A stretch of DNA of 64,000 nucleotides. It comes from an uncultured SAR86 cluster bacterium (GTDB taxonomy: Bacteria; Pseudomonadota; Gammaproteobacteria; Magnimaribacterales; D2472). The translations under genes were made by a program, and so were the position numbers. The stretch is taken from positions 142,104 through 206,103 of the forward strand of contig CACIJE010000001.1 in assembly GCA_902586925.1 (NCBI GenBank). Reading direction: 5' to 3'. Position 1 is the stretch's first letter. Every line of letters starts with the position of its first letter. The notes beneath the pieces are model-generated. The model was given only the letters and a program-made list of their open reading frames with translations. It was not told the origin of the DNA and did not search any database. Below, one piece after another: positions 8,707 through 17,411 of this stretch.

Positions 8707-9913
8707 AATAATCTTTTGTTATCACTCTTAATTCAGGTAATGGGCTGACAAGAGTGCCACCATTCATAACCCATTCTCGTTCTCTTATTATGAACTCTTC
8801 GGTAAATCCATAAGGAAGAATTACAAAAACATCTGCATCTTTACGGGCCTCTTCTTCAGATATAATTGGAATGTCAGTTAATGAAAATAAGCCATGTTTT
8901 GCAGGATTTTTATCGGCGATAGCAATAATTTCTTTACTAGTTAATCCAAAATACTGACATATAACATTCCCTTTCGTTGAGGCTCCATAAGCATATATTT
9001 TCTTACCATCTTTTTGATAACCTTTTACTAAAGCTTGAATATCATGTTTAATTTTATCAACATCATTTTGAAAATTTATAACATCTTGTCTTGTAATATT
9101 TTCATTATAATCAATGCTTCCTTTATCTAAATGCTTAGCAAATATTCTATAACTACCGCCATTGATTTTGTTCTCTTCAATTTTATATATCTCTAGCCCA
9201 TTGGTTTCAAATAAAAATACCAATGATTTATACGTGTAATATTCGAGATGTTCATGACATATATTTCCAAGATCTTTGTTATCAAGCATTGGCTTTAAAG
9301 TCATCAACTGAGCAATAAAAATACCATCTTCATGCATTACTTTTGCAGCATCTGCAATAAACTGATTTGGATCTTCCATATCATAAAACATGCCAATTGC
9401 AGTGATTACCTTTGCTTTACCAACTCCAAGATCTTCGTAATTTTTTTGATTCCAAAAATCATGTATTTGATAATCACAGTTTGTTTTAAGTTCACTAGCC
9501 AAATTACTTGCAGGCTCACATCCAACGGTTGTGCATTTATCTCTAAGATTACTTAAGAGCGTTCCATCATTTGCTCCAATATCTAAAAAAACATCAGATT
9601 TTTGTATGTTTACAAGCTCAACTCCAAGGTTTGCAATATTTTTTAAATCGTTTGTAATAGTGTTGTTTATTCCAGATTTATACCAATAATGTCTCGAATA
9701 TAATAATTCTTGTGGTGCTGTATGACTTAATTGATATAAATCACAATTATCACAATGAACTATATCAAGAGGACAAATACCATTTCTTCCTTTTTGGCTC
9801 AAATCATCTAGGAAATCATTTATATATTGATCCCCCAAGCCGATAATATTTTCGGATAATTTCGAGCCACACAATCTACAACATGTTCTATGTATATTTT
9901 CTGCGATTTTCAT
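8696..9913 (-). CDS. SAM-dependent C-methyltransferase (zinc-binding N-terminus, NDP-sugar type)
   Basis: This protein (405 aa) has the three-part layout of NDP-sugar C-methyltransferases (TylCIII/NovU type). The N-terminus binds zinc with C12xxC15 and C54xxC57, a class I SAM domain carries FLDIGANDGT (109-118), and the C-terminal domain contains YGASTKGNVICQ. These enzymes C-methylate 4-keto-deoxysugars. With Gmd and its paralogue nearby, the target could be GDP-4-keto-6-deoxymannose or a derivative, giving a branched sugar (inference). It is the first gene of a tightly overlapping run and has a 108 nt upstream gap to the flippase gene. Confidence 0.82.
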   Translation of the reverse strand: MKIAENIHRTCCRLCGSKLSENIIGLGDQYINDFLDDLSQKGRNGICPLDIVHCDNCDLYQLSHTAPQELLYSRHYWYKSGINNTITNDLKNIANLGVELVNIQKSDVFLDIGANDGTLLSNLRDKCTTVGCEPASNLASELKTNCDYQIHDFWNQKNYEDLGVGKAKVITAIGMFYDMEDPNQFIADAAKVMHEDGIFIAQLMTLKPMLDNKDLGNICHEHLEYYTYKSLVFLFETNGLEIYKIEENKINGGSYRIFAKHLDKGSIDYNENITRQDVINFQNDVDKIKHDIQALVKGYQKDGKKIYAYGASTKGNVICQYFGLTSKEIIAIADKNPAKHGLFSLTDIPIISEEEARKDADVFVILPYGFTEEFIIREREWVMNGGTLVSPLPELRVITKDYYDS

Positions 9914-10021
9914 TACATGCCCCTAGTATTGATAAAGTTGGTTATTGTATCACTCATTTTAAAAGAAACTTAGCCAAATTCTCAAATATTGTCTAATAGG
10001 TTTTTTATATAAATTTTAAAG

Positions 10022-11494
10022 TTAAGCTTTAAATAAAACTTTTAATTCATCTAACTTTTTAAAGGAGTCTTTTAGTCTTTTGTAAAAGAAAATTAATAAC
10101 ATTGCAAAGTATATAGCGGCAGTTATTGATATATTTAAGTAAATGCTTCCTTGGTCATATAATGATTGAAGCATCATTAAAACAAATACTGCCGTAAAAC
10201 TTGAAAACAAAATTCTTAAGATATCTTTATAAAGTGTCTTAAAATATAAAGAATCATTAAGAATTAAATTGCATAAAAATATATGGCCAAAAATATAACT
10301 AAATAAAGTTACCAAAGCTGCATAATTAATATCTTTAAATGTATACAGAAGAATTAAATTAAAAATGAAATTGATAAAAAACATCCATAAATTTACTCTA
10401 AATAACTCTTTTGTTTTTAGCCTAACAAATAAAATATTCGAATTGATAATAAACAAACCAAAGAATATTGAAGAAAACGAAATTATTGATAAAACTATAT
10501 AACCTTGTTTGGCAATTTCTGAATTTGTATAAATAGTGAGAACCTCATTACCAACAATAATACTACCAAGAAAAAAAGGAATAGAAATAACTAAAAATAT
10601 TAATTTAGATTGTTTGATAAGGCTTTTTCCAAGTTCATCAAAATTCTTGTCTACACATAATGATAATATTTGAGGCAAAACAACACCCAAAACTCTAGCA
10701 ATTAAAATCGGCAGACTCCCAATGATATAAGCTGGAACATAATAAGATACAGATGAAAGGTTAATTATAAATGCTATTAAATATCTATCAGAAGATATTA
10801 TTAATGTATCAACTATGTAAGTTAGCAAAAATGGAAATCCAATAACCAATTCAAATTTTATTTTTTTATAGTTAGGAAATCTAAATTTAAAACCCAAATC
10901 ACTAAATACATATAAGCTTGCTGCTATGCCTAATGTAAATAGGTTTAAAGAATGAATCAAAAACAATGATAAAAGTGTAATTTCAAATATTGAAGAAAAG
11001 TAAAAAACTGTAGAAATAAATAGAACAGGGTTGAGTGATAATAAAAGATTATGAAAACCTAACCTGTTTGAATATCTTGCATAGCTCACAAATTGATTAA
11101 AAAAAGTGTTTGCTAGAACATATACTGGAACAATCCATATTTCTTCATAGCCAAAGGTTATGTAAGAACCTACCATTAAGAAAATACAAAAAAAACAAAA
11201 AATAGCAAAAATTAAAGAACAAAATAAATGAAACCAAAACTGTGTAAAAAATAAGTCTTGTCTTGAGTAAATTTCTTTAGAAACCTGTAAAGTCGGATAC
11301 CTTCTCTTGTATGAGACATCGAACCCAAGCGATGAAATACCTGATACTATTCCAAGAAAAGATAACAAAAGAATATACTCTGCATAGAGCTCCTGAGAAG
11401 ATAAGTTTATAAGTAAAGGAACTATTATTATTGGTTGCGCAACAATAAATATATGAGAAAAAAGGGTATACAGACTATTTTTATAAAAAGACAA
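10022..11494 (-). CDS. wzx: Wzx-type polysaccharide flippase (MOP superfamily)
   Basis: This protein (490 aa) is almost entirely hydrophobic with 12-14 predicted membrane helices, the size and layout of MOP/PST flippases that move undecaprenyl-linked repeats across the inner membrane. The start FYKNSLYTLFSHIF and the internal RYLIAFIINLSSVSYYVPAYIIG resemble Wzx proteins. The reading frame begins at a TTG (11492-11494) just downstream of the gmd stop; no ATG lies near the first helix. Wzx proteins are identified more by topology and context than by motifs, but the context (gmd, Wzz, EpsG-like polymerase) is strong. Confidence 0.82.
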   Translation of the reverse strand: MSFYKNSLYTLFSHIFIVAQPIIIVPLLINLSSQELYAEYILLLSFLGIVSGISSLGFDVSYKRRYPTLQVSKEIYSRQDLFFTQFWFHLFCSLIFAIFCFFCIFLMVGSYITFGYEEIWIVPVYVLANTFFNQFVSYARYSNRLGFHNLLLSLNPVLFISTVFYFSSIFEITLLSLFLIHSLNLFTLGIAASLYVFSDLGFKFRFPNYKKIKFELVIGFPFLLTYIVDTLIISSDRYLIAFIINLSSVSYYVPAYIIGSLPILIARVLGVVLPQILSLCVDKNFDELGKSLIKQSKLIFLVISIPFFLGSIIVGNEVLTIYTNSEIAKQGYIVLSIISFSSIFFGLFIINSNILFVRLKTKELFRVNLWMFFINFIFNLILLYTFKDINYAALVTLFSYIFGHIFLCNLILNDSLYFKTLYKDILRILFSSFTAVFVLMMLQSLYDQGSIYLNISITAAIYFAMLLIFFYKRLKDSFKKLDELKVLFKA

Positions 11495-11505
11495 AACAGA
11501 TTAAA

Positions 11506-12540
11506 TTAAACTCTCTTTAAATCGCTTTCAACCATTTCTGTCACGAGATCTTCAAATTTAATTTTAGGCTCCCAGCCAAGCTTTTCTTTTGCCTTGGAGG
11601 AGTCTCCAATAAGCAAATCTACCTCTGTTGGCCTAAAGTACATTGGATCAACTTCAACTAAAACTTTACCTGTTGATTTATCAATTCCTTTTTCATTGAC
11701 GCCATCTCCTTCCCAAATAATGTCTTTTTTAACAGCTTTAAAAGCAAGCGATACAAATTCTCTAACCTCATGAGTTTCATTTGTTGCTACAACATAATCA
11801 TCAGGTTGTTCCATTTGAAGCATCATCCACATCATCTCAACATAATCTTTGGCATGCCCCCAGTCTCTTTTAGCATTTAAGTTTCCTAGATATAACTTAT
11901 CTTGGATACCTCTTTCAATAGCTGCAACTGCTCTGGTTATTTTTCTCGTAACAAAAGTTTCGCCTCTTCTTGGACTTTCATGATTAAACAATATCCCGTT
12001 AGAGGCATGAATATCATATGCTTCTCTGTAATTAACAACAATCCAATATGCATAAAGTTTAGCAACTGCATATGGACTTCTTGGATAAAAAGGTGTTTTT
12101 TCAGTTTGAGGAATTTCTTGAACTTTTCCATATAATTCCGAAGTAGATGCTTGATAAAATCTTGTTTTGTTTTCTAGATTGTTGAATCTAATTGCTTCCA
12201 GCAAAGCTAGAGTTCCTAAAGCATCTGAATTAGCAGTATATTGAGGCAAATCAAAACTTACTGCAACATGAGATTGTGCACCCAAATTATATACTTCTTC
12301 TGGTTGAATGGTTCCAATTAATTTTGAAAGATTTAAGTTATCAGTTAAATCTCCATAATGAAGAAAAAAATTAGAATCATCCAAATGTCTATCTTGATAT
12401 ATGTGATCAATTCTTTCAGTATTTATTAAAGATGATCTTCTTTTTATACCATGAACTTCGTATCCCTTTCCTAAAAGAAGTTCTGCTAAATATGAACCAT
12501 CTTGTCCTGTAATTCCAGTGATAAGAGCCTTTTTCTTCAT
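11506..12540 (-). CDS. gmd: GDP-mannose 4,6-dehydratase
   Basis: This protein (344 aa) catalyses GDP-D-mannose to GDP-4-keto-6-deoxy-D-mannose, the shared precursor of GDP-fucose, GDP-perosamine and GDP-colitose. The NADP motif [14 protein letters not shown] is at 9-22. The catalytic set is intact with E. coli-like numbering: T133-S134-E135 (ASTSELYGK) and Y157/K161. [10 protein letters not shown] is canonical. It serves as the internal reference for the altered paralogue at 7304-8260. It lies 22 nt downstream of wzz, and the flippase gene follows 11 nt later. Confidence 0.95.
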   Translation of the reverse strand: MKKKALITGITGQDGSYLAELLLGKGYEVHGIKRRSSLINTERIDHIYQDRHLDDSNFFLHYGDLTDNLNLSKLIGTIQPEEVYNLGAQSHVAVSFDLPQYTANSDALGTLALLEAIRFNNLENKTRFYQASTSELYGKVQEIPQTEKTPFYPRSPYAVAKLYAYWIVVNYREAYDIHASNGILFNHESPRRGETFVTRKITRAVAAIERGIQDKLYLGNLNAKRDWGHAKDYVEMMWMMLQMEQPDDYVVATNETHEVREFVSLAFKAVKKDIIWEGDGVNEKGIDKSTGKVLVEVDPMYFRPTEVDLLIGDSSKAKEKLGWEPKIKFEDLVTEMVESDLKRV

Positions 12541-12562
12541 TTAAATTTCTAGATATTTAGTG

Positions 12563-13516
12563 TTAAGTTTTATAAGAGTCATTTTTAAAAGCATAGTGCC
12601 TAAGTATAACTGTTAAGATTCCTATAAATCCTCCTAAAAAAATTCCAAACAGACAAATTAACATCCGGTTTGGTTCTGATTTTTGTTCCATTACAGCAGG
12701 AGGATCTAAATATTCAAATACATAAAATTTACTTACTTCTATTAAAGCTAATTGCTGGGTCTTCTGTTGAATTAACTCTGCGATGACTTGTTTAATTTCA
12801 GAATAACTTGTTTGAGAAATCTGCATGTTAAGGAAAGCAATAGCAGCTTCTGCTTCTGCCTTATCTTTTATTCTATAAAAATCGTTAAGTTGATCAACAA
12901 TTACCTCAGTCCAATTTTTTGCTACAAATGGTGATTGGTGTTTTATGGAGATAGTAACAAAGCCGGTATCAATATCTTTATCAACACTAAGATGCTCTTT
13001 CATGAAAATCTTGAAAGCTTCCTGTGCACTTGGTATCTGATTTTGTGGATATTGATAATCTCTGACCCATGTTTGTTTGGAAGCATCATAGATATCTTCG
13101 TCATAACTATTGACATTAGAGACAGAATCCCAAGATTGAATTGCCATGAGATCTGGAAGAAAAATATTTGGTAGAATATTTTCAGAAAAAAAACTGAGGC
13201 TATTTAATTTTTTTATTGATTTTACAGCATTGCTATCGCTATCCTGAGATGGGATATTAATTCCAGCAATTGTTGCAATTCCGCCGTAATTTCCAAGAGC
13301 GCTACTTAATCCACCTTGACTTTCCATTGGACTTAAAAGTGCATTCGATTGATATATATTTGGTTGAAGAAGGCTATATAAAATGGCAATTACCATAAAA
13401 ATAAATGTTATTGAGGAAACAAGAATTTTAGAATCCCAAATTATTTGAAATAATTCCTTAAAATCAATCTCTGCGTCATAATTTAAAGCAGTATTTTTAT
13501 GGTTATTGTTTTCCAT
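12563..13516 (-). CDS. wzz: Wzz/FepE-type polysaccharide chain-length regulator
   Basis: This protein (317 aa) has the Wzz layout: a short cytoplasmic N-terminus (DFKELFQIIWDSK), TM1 at about 32-50, a periplasmic domain of some 220 residues with a Q/K-rich predicted coiled coil near 200-255, and TM2 at about 283-305 (LICLFGIFLGGFIGIL). YQSNALLSP after TM1 is typical. Wzz sets the modal number of O-antigen repeats made by Wzy in the inner membrane. It is the first gene of the O-antigen operon, downstream of tRNA-Leu. In Pseudomonas aeruginosa wzz likewise opens the O-antigen locus near ihfB-rpsA. Confidence 0.88.
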   Translation of the reverse strand: MENNNHKNTALNYDAEIDFKELFQIIWDSKILVSSITFIFMVIAILYSLLQPNIYQSNALLSPMESQGGLSSALGNYGGIATIAGINIPSQDSDSNAVKSIKKLNSLSFFSENILPNIFLPDLMAIQSWDSVSNVNSYDEDIYDASKQTWVRDYQYPQNQIPSAQEAFKIFMKEHLSVDKDIDTGFVTISIKHQSPFVAKNWTEVIVDQLNDFYRIKDKAEAEAAIAFLNMQISQTSYSEIKQVIAELIQQKTQQLALIEVSKFYVFEYLDPPAVMEQKSEPNRMLICLFGIFLGGFIGILTVILRHYAFKNDSYKT

Positions 13517-13517
13517 A

Positions 13518-13544
13518 GTGTTAATTATATATTTTTTTTAACAC
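13518..13544 (-). promoter_or_regulatory. Inverted repeat with TATAAT-like box just upstream of wzz
   Basis: GTGTTAA (13518-13524) and TTAACAC (13538-13544) form a perfect 7-bp inverted repeat around a 13-nt AT loop, ending 1 nt before the wzz start codon region. On the minus strand a TATAAT lies at 13524-13529. No good -35 box is seen at the right distance, and transcription from it would give a nearly leaderless wzz mRNA. It could be an operator, a small hairpin, or chance in AT-rich DNA. Confidence 0.25.
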
Positions 13545-13620
13545 ATATAGCCACACCCTATAATTTCAGACTAATTTAACAAAACACAATAATTATCAAA
13601 ATAATATATCTAAATTAGAT

Positions 13621-13707
13621 TGGTACCCGAGGCCGGACTTGAACCGGCACGATATTTCTATCGAGGGATTTTAAGTCCCTTGTGTCTACCAATTCCACCA
13701 CTCGGGC
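13621..13707 (-). tRNA. leuZ: tRNA-Leu (anticodon UAA)
   Basis: The minus strand folds as a type II tRNA with a long variable arm. Acceptor strands are GCCCGAG and CTCGGGT with a G-U closing pair as in E. coli leuZ; the anticodon loop CTTAAAA gives anticodon TAA at 13671-13673; the T-loop is GGTTCAAGTCC; CCA is encoded (13621-13623). In E. coli leuZ belongs to the glyW-cysT-leuZ tRNA operon next to pgsA-uvrC. Here it is 12 kb from tRNA-Cys and 14 kb from pgsA. Confidence 0.96.
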
Positions 13708-13748
13708 TAGAACTAAAGATGACCAAAAGTTAATTATATTATGATTAT

Positions 13749-14138
13749 TTAAAGTTTACCTTCCTCTCTTAGCTGTTTTCTTATATTGGTTGCACTTATT
13801 TCTTCAACAGATTTTTCAAATACTTCTTCTTCAAATACATAACCTACACCCCTTCCATAAGTTATATTAACTATATTTGGAACAAGCATGATTTCATACT
13901 CGACACCTCTTGTAAAACCATCTTTCAATAAGTTTACTTCAATATTTTTGCATACCGAATCCCAATCAAAAGGATTGTCGTCTTGATTATTTCCACCGGA
14001 TGTACCTTGAACATCTCTTACCTGAATTATTACCTGTCCTGTTTTTGCACAACATCTTTTAAATAGGGCTTGATGGCCTTCGTGCCATGGCTGCCACCTT
14101 CCAAGCATTTGTACAGTAGGTTTTTTTGGATCAAACAT
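13749..14138 (-). CDS. Small nucleotidyltransferase (HxGH family)
   Basis: This protein (129 aa from the ATG at 14136-14138) has the cytidylyltransferase-like fold. It has GRWQPWHEGHQALF with the HEGH nucleotide-binding motif at about 19-22 and a C-terminal ISATNIRKQLR, the usual ISSTxxR counterpart. It transfers NMP to a phosphorylated small molecule; the substrate is unknown. The frame is open 28 codons further upstream, but those codons lie inside the kinase gene, and the TAA-A-ATG junction one base after the kinase stop is the likely coupled start. The kinase/nucleotidyltransferase pair suggests phosphorylation then activation of one compound. Confidence 0.75.
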   Translation of the reverse strand: MFDPKKPTVQMLGRWQPWHEGHQALFKRCCAKTGQVIIQVRDVQGTSGGNNQDDNPFDWDSVCKNIEVNLLKDGFTRGVEYEIMLVPNIVNITYGRGVGYVFEEEVFEKSVEEISATNIRKQLREEGKL

Positions 14139-14139
14139 T

Positions 14140-14559
14140 TTAAACCCTATTTTTTTTTTGAAGTATCTTTCTAGCGATTTCTTTGTGATTTTCTTCATTC
14201 CATTGTTTAATGTGGAAATCAACTCTTGTAGGATTTTGAAAAAGTTTATTAGTATCTTCGAATCTTCCCTCTTTTATTGTATCCATCCATACGACAATAT
14301 CCGCATCAAAGTTTTCTCTTGTTTCTCTTGTTGGACATACAAAGTCACAAATTACAAATCTGTCATGACTTTTTTCAAAATCTGCAAGTACTCTCATTCT
14401 TTTTGACTGCCTGTCTCTTCCTTCATTTGAAAAATCCCAATCATTAGTCATTTCTCTTACCTTGTCTGCGTTATACCAAGCTGCATTCAACAAAGGAACT
14501 AACCTTTCGGTTAGATAGGTTTTACCACTACCTGGCAGGCCCATAACTAATACTTTCAA
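14140..14559 (-). CDS. Small P-loop kinase (adenylylsulfate-kinase-like)
   Basis: This protein (139 aa) has a Walker A motif GLPGSGKT at residues 7-14. NADKVREMTNDWDFS and FVICDFVCPTRETR resemble CysC-type adenylylsulfate kinases, but it is shorter and its neighbour is a nucleotidyltransferase, not a sulfate-assimilation gene. The start is a TTG at 14557-14559: an AGAGG lies 9 nt upstream, and the next ATG (codon 6) would delete the first beta strand before the P-loop. A phosphorylated sugar or alcohol headgroup is as likely a product as PAPS. I recall similar small kinase and cytidylyltransferase genes in marine T4-like phages. Confidence 0.72.
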   Translation of the reverse strand: MKVLVMGLPGSGKTYLTERLVPLLNAAWYNADKVREMTNDWDFSNEGRDRQSKRMRVLADFEKSHDRFVICDFVCPTRETRENFDADIVVWMDTIKEGRFEDTNKLFQNPTRVDFHIKQWNEENHKEIARKILQKKNRV

Positions 14560-14607
14560 ATTCTTATACCTCTTATAGGAGTGAAAAGCATTATATACAG
14601 ATACTTA

Positions 14608-15477
14608 TTAATTTTCAGCTATTGCTATTAAAGTATCAGTCGCATCAAGCGTATTTAATGTTTTTTCATATATTTTTACGAGTTCAGGTGTTTCCATTGC
14701 AGCAATTTCACTTCTGTGGCCTCCCGGAATTTTGTCTTTAGCCCACTGAATATGATTTGCTATTGAAAATCTTTGTCTTCCATATATTTCGATATTCTTA
14801 TAACCGGACTTTAATAAAAATTTTTCCAATGATTCTCTAGTATGCAAAATTAAATGTTGTGACCATAAAGTAAAGTCAATAAACTCTTGAATTTTAAGAT
14901 TTTTAATTAAAAAATCTCTAGCATGGGGTACCTCAATAATAACTTTTCCACCTTTTACTAATTTGGCTTTAATTGATTCTAAATGATGAATAGGATTCTC
15001 AAAATGTTCTAGAACATGAAAAAGGAAACAAGACTCTATTGAATGATCATCAAGATTAGCAATGTCTTTATAGCAATCAATATTATTCTTATTAAGATCT
15101 TGCAGATAATTGTCTTGAACTTCTATTCCGATAGATTTTTTAGTTTCATTAATAGTATTTGTTAAAAAAGTGCCTTGTCCACAACCAAAATCGCAAATGA
15201 TTTTATTTTTGTAAAGATTAAAAAAATCGGATGCTCTTCTTTTATTATCTGCAATATCTTCAATTGATGCAGATTTAGCTGTTGCCTCTTCTTCTCTATA
15301 TTGACCTTGGATATATACATCATCACCTACAAAGAAATCATCAATAAAAATAATATCTGATACTGAATCCTTAAATACTTTCAGGTTTTCTACATCTCTA
15401 GTAGATTCTGAAAAGATTTCAGCAGTATTTTTAGAGGTTAATTCTAAAGACTCAAGCAAATTAAAGATTTTTCCCAT
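14608..15477 (-). CDS. Class I SAM-dependent methyltransferase
   Basis: This protein (289 aa from the ATG at 15475-15477) has SAM motif I IICDFGCGQGTFL (about 93-105) and the later motifs SCFLFHVLEHFENP and GGKVIIEVPHARDF, a Methyltransf_11/23-type domain. A GTG six codons upstream is also in frame, but AGGA sits 9 nt before the ATG and favours it. The roughly 75-residue N-terminal extension contains VGDDVYIQGQYREEE, which I do not recognise. The gene is 28 nt after the NeuB-fusion start side of the operon, so its target may be the sugar acid made by this module. Confidence 0.75.
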   Translation of the reverse strand: MGKIFNLLESLELTSKNTAEIFSESTRDVENLKVFKDSVSDIIFIDDFFVGDDVYIQGQYREEEATAKSASIEDIADNKRRASDFFNLYKNKIICDFGCGQGTFLTNTINETKKSIGIEVQDNYLQDLNKNNIDCYKDIANLDDHSIESCFLFHVLEHFENPIHHLESIKAKLVKGGKVIIEVPHARDFLIKNLKIQEFIDFTLWSQHLILHTRESLEKFLLKSGYKNIEIYGRQRFSIANHIQWAKDKIPGGHRSEIAAMETPELVKIYEKTLNTLDATDTLIAIAEN

Positions 15478-15505
15478 AGATTGTATTCCTATCACATCAA
15501 AATAA

Positions 15506-17392
15506 TTATTGTAATGTCTTTTCTAATTTATCAAGTGCGATCCAAAACCCCTCACCACCATTTTTATGACCTTGCCAAATCTCTGGGATAAAAAATGCGT
15601 CAGGACATGATGTTTTTAATATTTTTCCCAATAATTTAAAGTTTATTTCTCCTTCTCCTATTTGCAAGCCTTCTCCATTTACTCCATATGCATCCCCCAG
15701 ATGGAAATGAGCGCTATAAGGTGCAACTTCTTTACAAAATTCATAAAAATCATAACCAAAGTGATTACAAGTCAAAAATGAATGTGATATATCAAAACAC
15801 ATTCTAAGGTTTAGCTTTTTGCACCACTCTACAATTTCATGAGGATGAACAAATAAATTTTGATATCTCTGGCCACCAAAATGCCATGGGAAAGGAGCCA
15901 TTGTTTGAGGAATGATTTCTATGCCAGATAGATCTAATTCTTTTAAACTGTTCTTGAATATTTCGTACCCCTCCTGAACTTCATCATCAGAAAGGTTTGA
16001 GTCCATTGAAATACCTCCAATATTTGTAACTATCATAGGTCTAATTGTCTTTGGAAAATAAGTTTTTAATTTTTTTGTAATATCAATTACTTCTTGCATA
16101 TATTTAATTGATTGATTTCTATATTGATTATCAGGAGTTGCAAGATCTAATAACATGCTCCCTTCAAAAAGCTCAGGTGCATGAACTACAAAGTCATTTT
16201 TATATGTTCCATTGAGAAATTTAGAAATATCTAATTCCATGTCAGAATATGAAAGGTGAAACTCATATAAATCGGGAGATATTTTATCGTTATATTCATT
16301 AAAATCATGATATCTTACTGGCACTCCCCATGGGCGAGAAAATGTGTAATCTCTTGGTTCTATTCGAGTATTTTCTATATCACTCATGAAAAAGAAATCT
16401 TCTTCCTGCATATCATGTCGAACTTCTATACCTACCAACTCTTCAAAATATTGAGGAGAAAGACCCTGTCCAGGACTTCTGACTTTGATATCATCAGCCT
16501 TAAGAATCTCTCCTTTCTTTAAGCGTCTTGACGCAACCAAACTTTTTGCTAAATTTTCTCTATTTATCATCTCGCCTTGTGATAGTTTTCTTTTTGAGCC
16601 TCCTAATGCGCTCTCAATTTCTCTTATTCCATCGACCATCAATTTAAATTCAGACTGAGTTAAACTTGCTGCGTGATCAGGTCCTTCCATATTCCTATCT
16701 TGGGTAAAATGTCTTTCTAAAACACAAACACCAAAGCTAATTGAGGCTAAAGAAACATTGATGCCTCTCTCATGACCAGAATATCCAACATATTTGTGAA
16801 TCTTTTTAAGCTGATTAATCCATTTTAGGTTGATGTCATGTAATGGGGCTGGATAGGTGCTATTACAATGTAATAAGATAAATTTTGCTGAGTTTTTTGA
16901 AAGATATGAAACAGTTTTATGAATCTCGCTTTCCGTGCTCATTCCTGTTGATAAGATTAAAGGCTTAGCAGTATCTATAAGAGATTTTATGAGCGGTAAA
17001 TTTGTTAAGTCTGCTGATGCAACCTTAAATGCTTCCACGCCCATATTGTCTAGGAAGTTAACACTATCAGTGTCCCAAGGTGTGCATAAATATGTAATAT
17101 TTTTACTTGTTGCGTATTCAAATAATTTTTTATGTTGGTCCTTTGGTAACTCAAATCTATTTAATAAATCTATTACATATTCTGTTCCAAGATCCTCACC
17201 ATCTTTTACTAATGTCTTCTTTCTATAGACTTTATTTAAATGTCTCATTTGAAATTTTACACAATCGGCTCCTGCATCTTTTGCTTCATCGATCATATTG
17301 ATAGCTCTATCAAAATCACCATTATGATTATTTCCTATTTCAGCTATTACATATACCCTATTTTCACCTATTGAGTGTTCTCCAATTTTCAT
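15506..17392 (-). CDS. neuB: Nonulosonic acid synthase (NeuB) fused to a xylose-isomerase-like TIM barrel
   Basis: This protein (628 aa) has three parts. Residues 1-265 are the NeuB barrel: AEIGNNHNGD, KFQMRH, STGMSTESE, and GYSGHE and ERHFTQD with the metal-binding histidines (about H207 and H228). It condenses PEP with an N-acylated sugar to a nonulosonic acid. Residues about 280-340 form the SAF antifreeze-like domain (SLVASRRLKKGE). Residues about 350-628 are a xylose-isomerase/AP-endonuclease-2-type barrel (VVHAPE, MCFDISHS, HFHLGDAYG, GEGEINF, IPEIWQGH). The ATG at 17390-17392 is chosen because the 21 upstream codons lie inside the kinase gene. Normal NeuB proteins are about 340-350 aa, so the C-terminal barrel is an extra enzyme. 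Confidence 0.85.
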   Translation of the reverse strand: MKIGEHSIGENRVYVIAEIGNNHNGDFDRAINMIDEAKDAGADCVKFQMRHLNKVYRKKTLVKDGEDLGTEYVIDLLNRFELPKDQHKKLFEYATSKNITYLCTPWDTDSVNFLDNMGVEAFKVASADLTNLPLIKSLIDTAKPLILSTGMSTESEIHKTVSYLSKNSAKFILLHCNSTYPAPLHDINLKWINQLKKIHKYVGYSGHERGINVSLASISFGVCVLERHFTQDRNMEGPDHAASLTQSEFKLMVDGIREIESALGGSKRKLSQGEMINRENLAKSLVASRRLKKGEILKADDIKVRSPGQGLSPQYFEELVGIEVRHDMQEEDFFFMSDIENTRIEPRDYTFSRPWGVPVRYHDFNEYNDKISPDLYEFHLSYSDMELDISKFLNGTYKNDFVVHAPELFEGSMLLDLATPDNQYRNQSIKYMQEVIDITKKLKTYFPKTIRPMIVTNIGGISMDSNLSDDEVQEGYEIFKNSLKELDLSGIEIIPQTMAPFPWHFGGQRYQNLFVHPHEIVEWCKKLNLRMCFDISHSFLTCNHFGYDFYEFCKEVAPYSAHFHLGDAYGVNGEGLQIGEGEINFKLLGKILKTSCPDAFFIPEIWQGHKNGGEGFWIALDKLEKTLQ

Positions 17393-17411
17393 AATGTAAC
17401 TCTTAGTTTTG

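Noticed and set aside
14139-14222. 28-codon upstream extension of the nucleotidyltransferase
   Set aside because: It overlaps the kinase gene; the ATG one base after the kinase stop is a typical coupled start.
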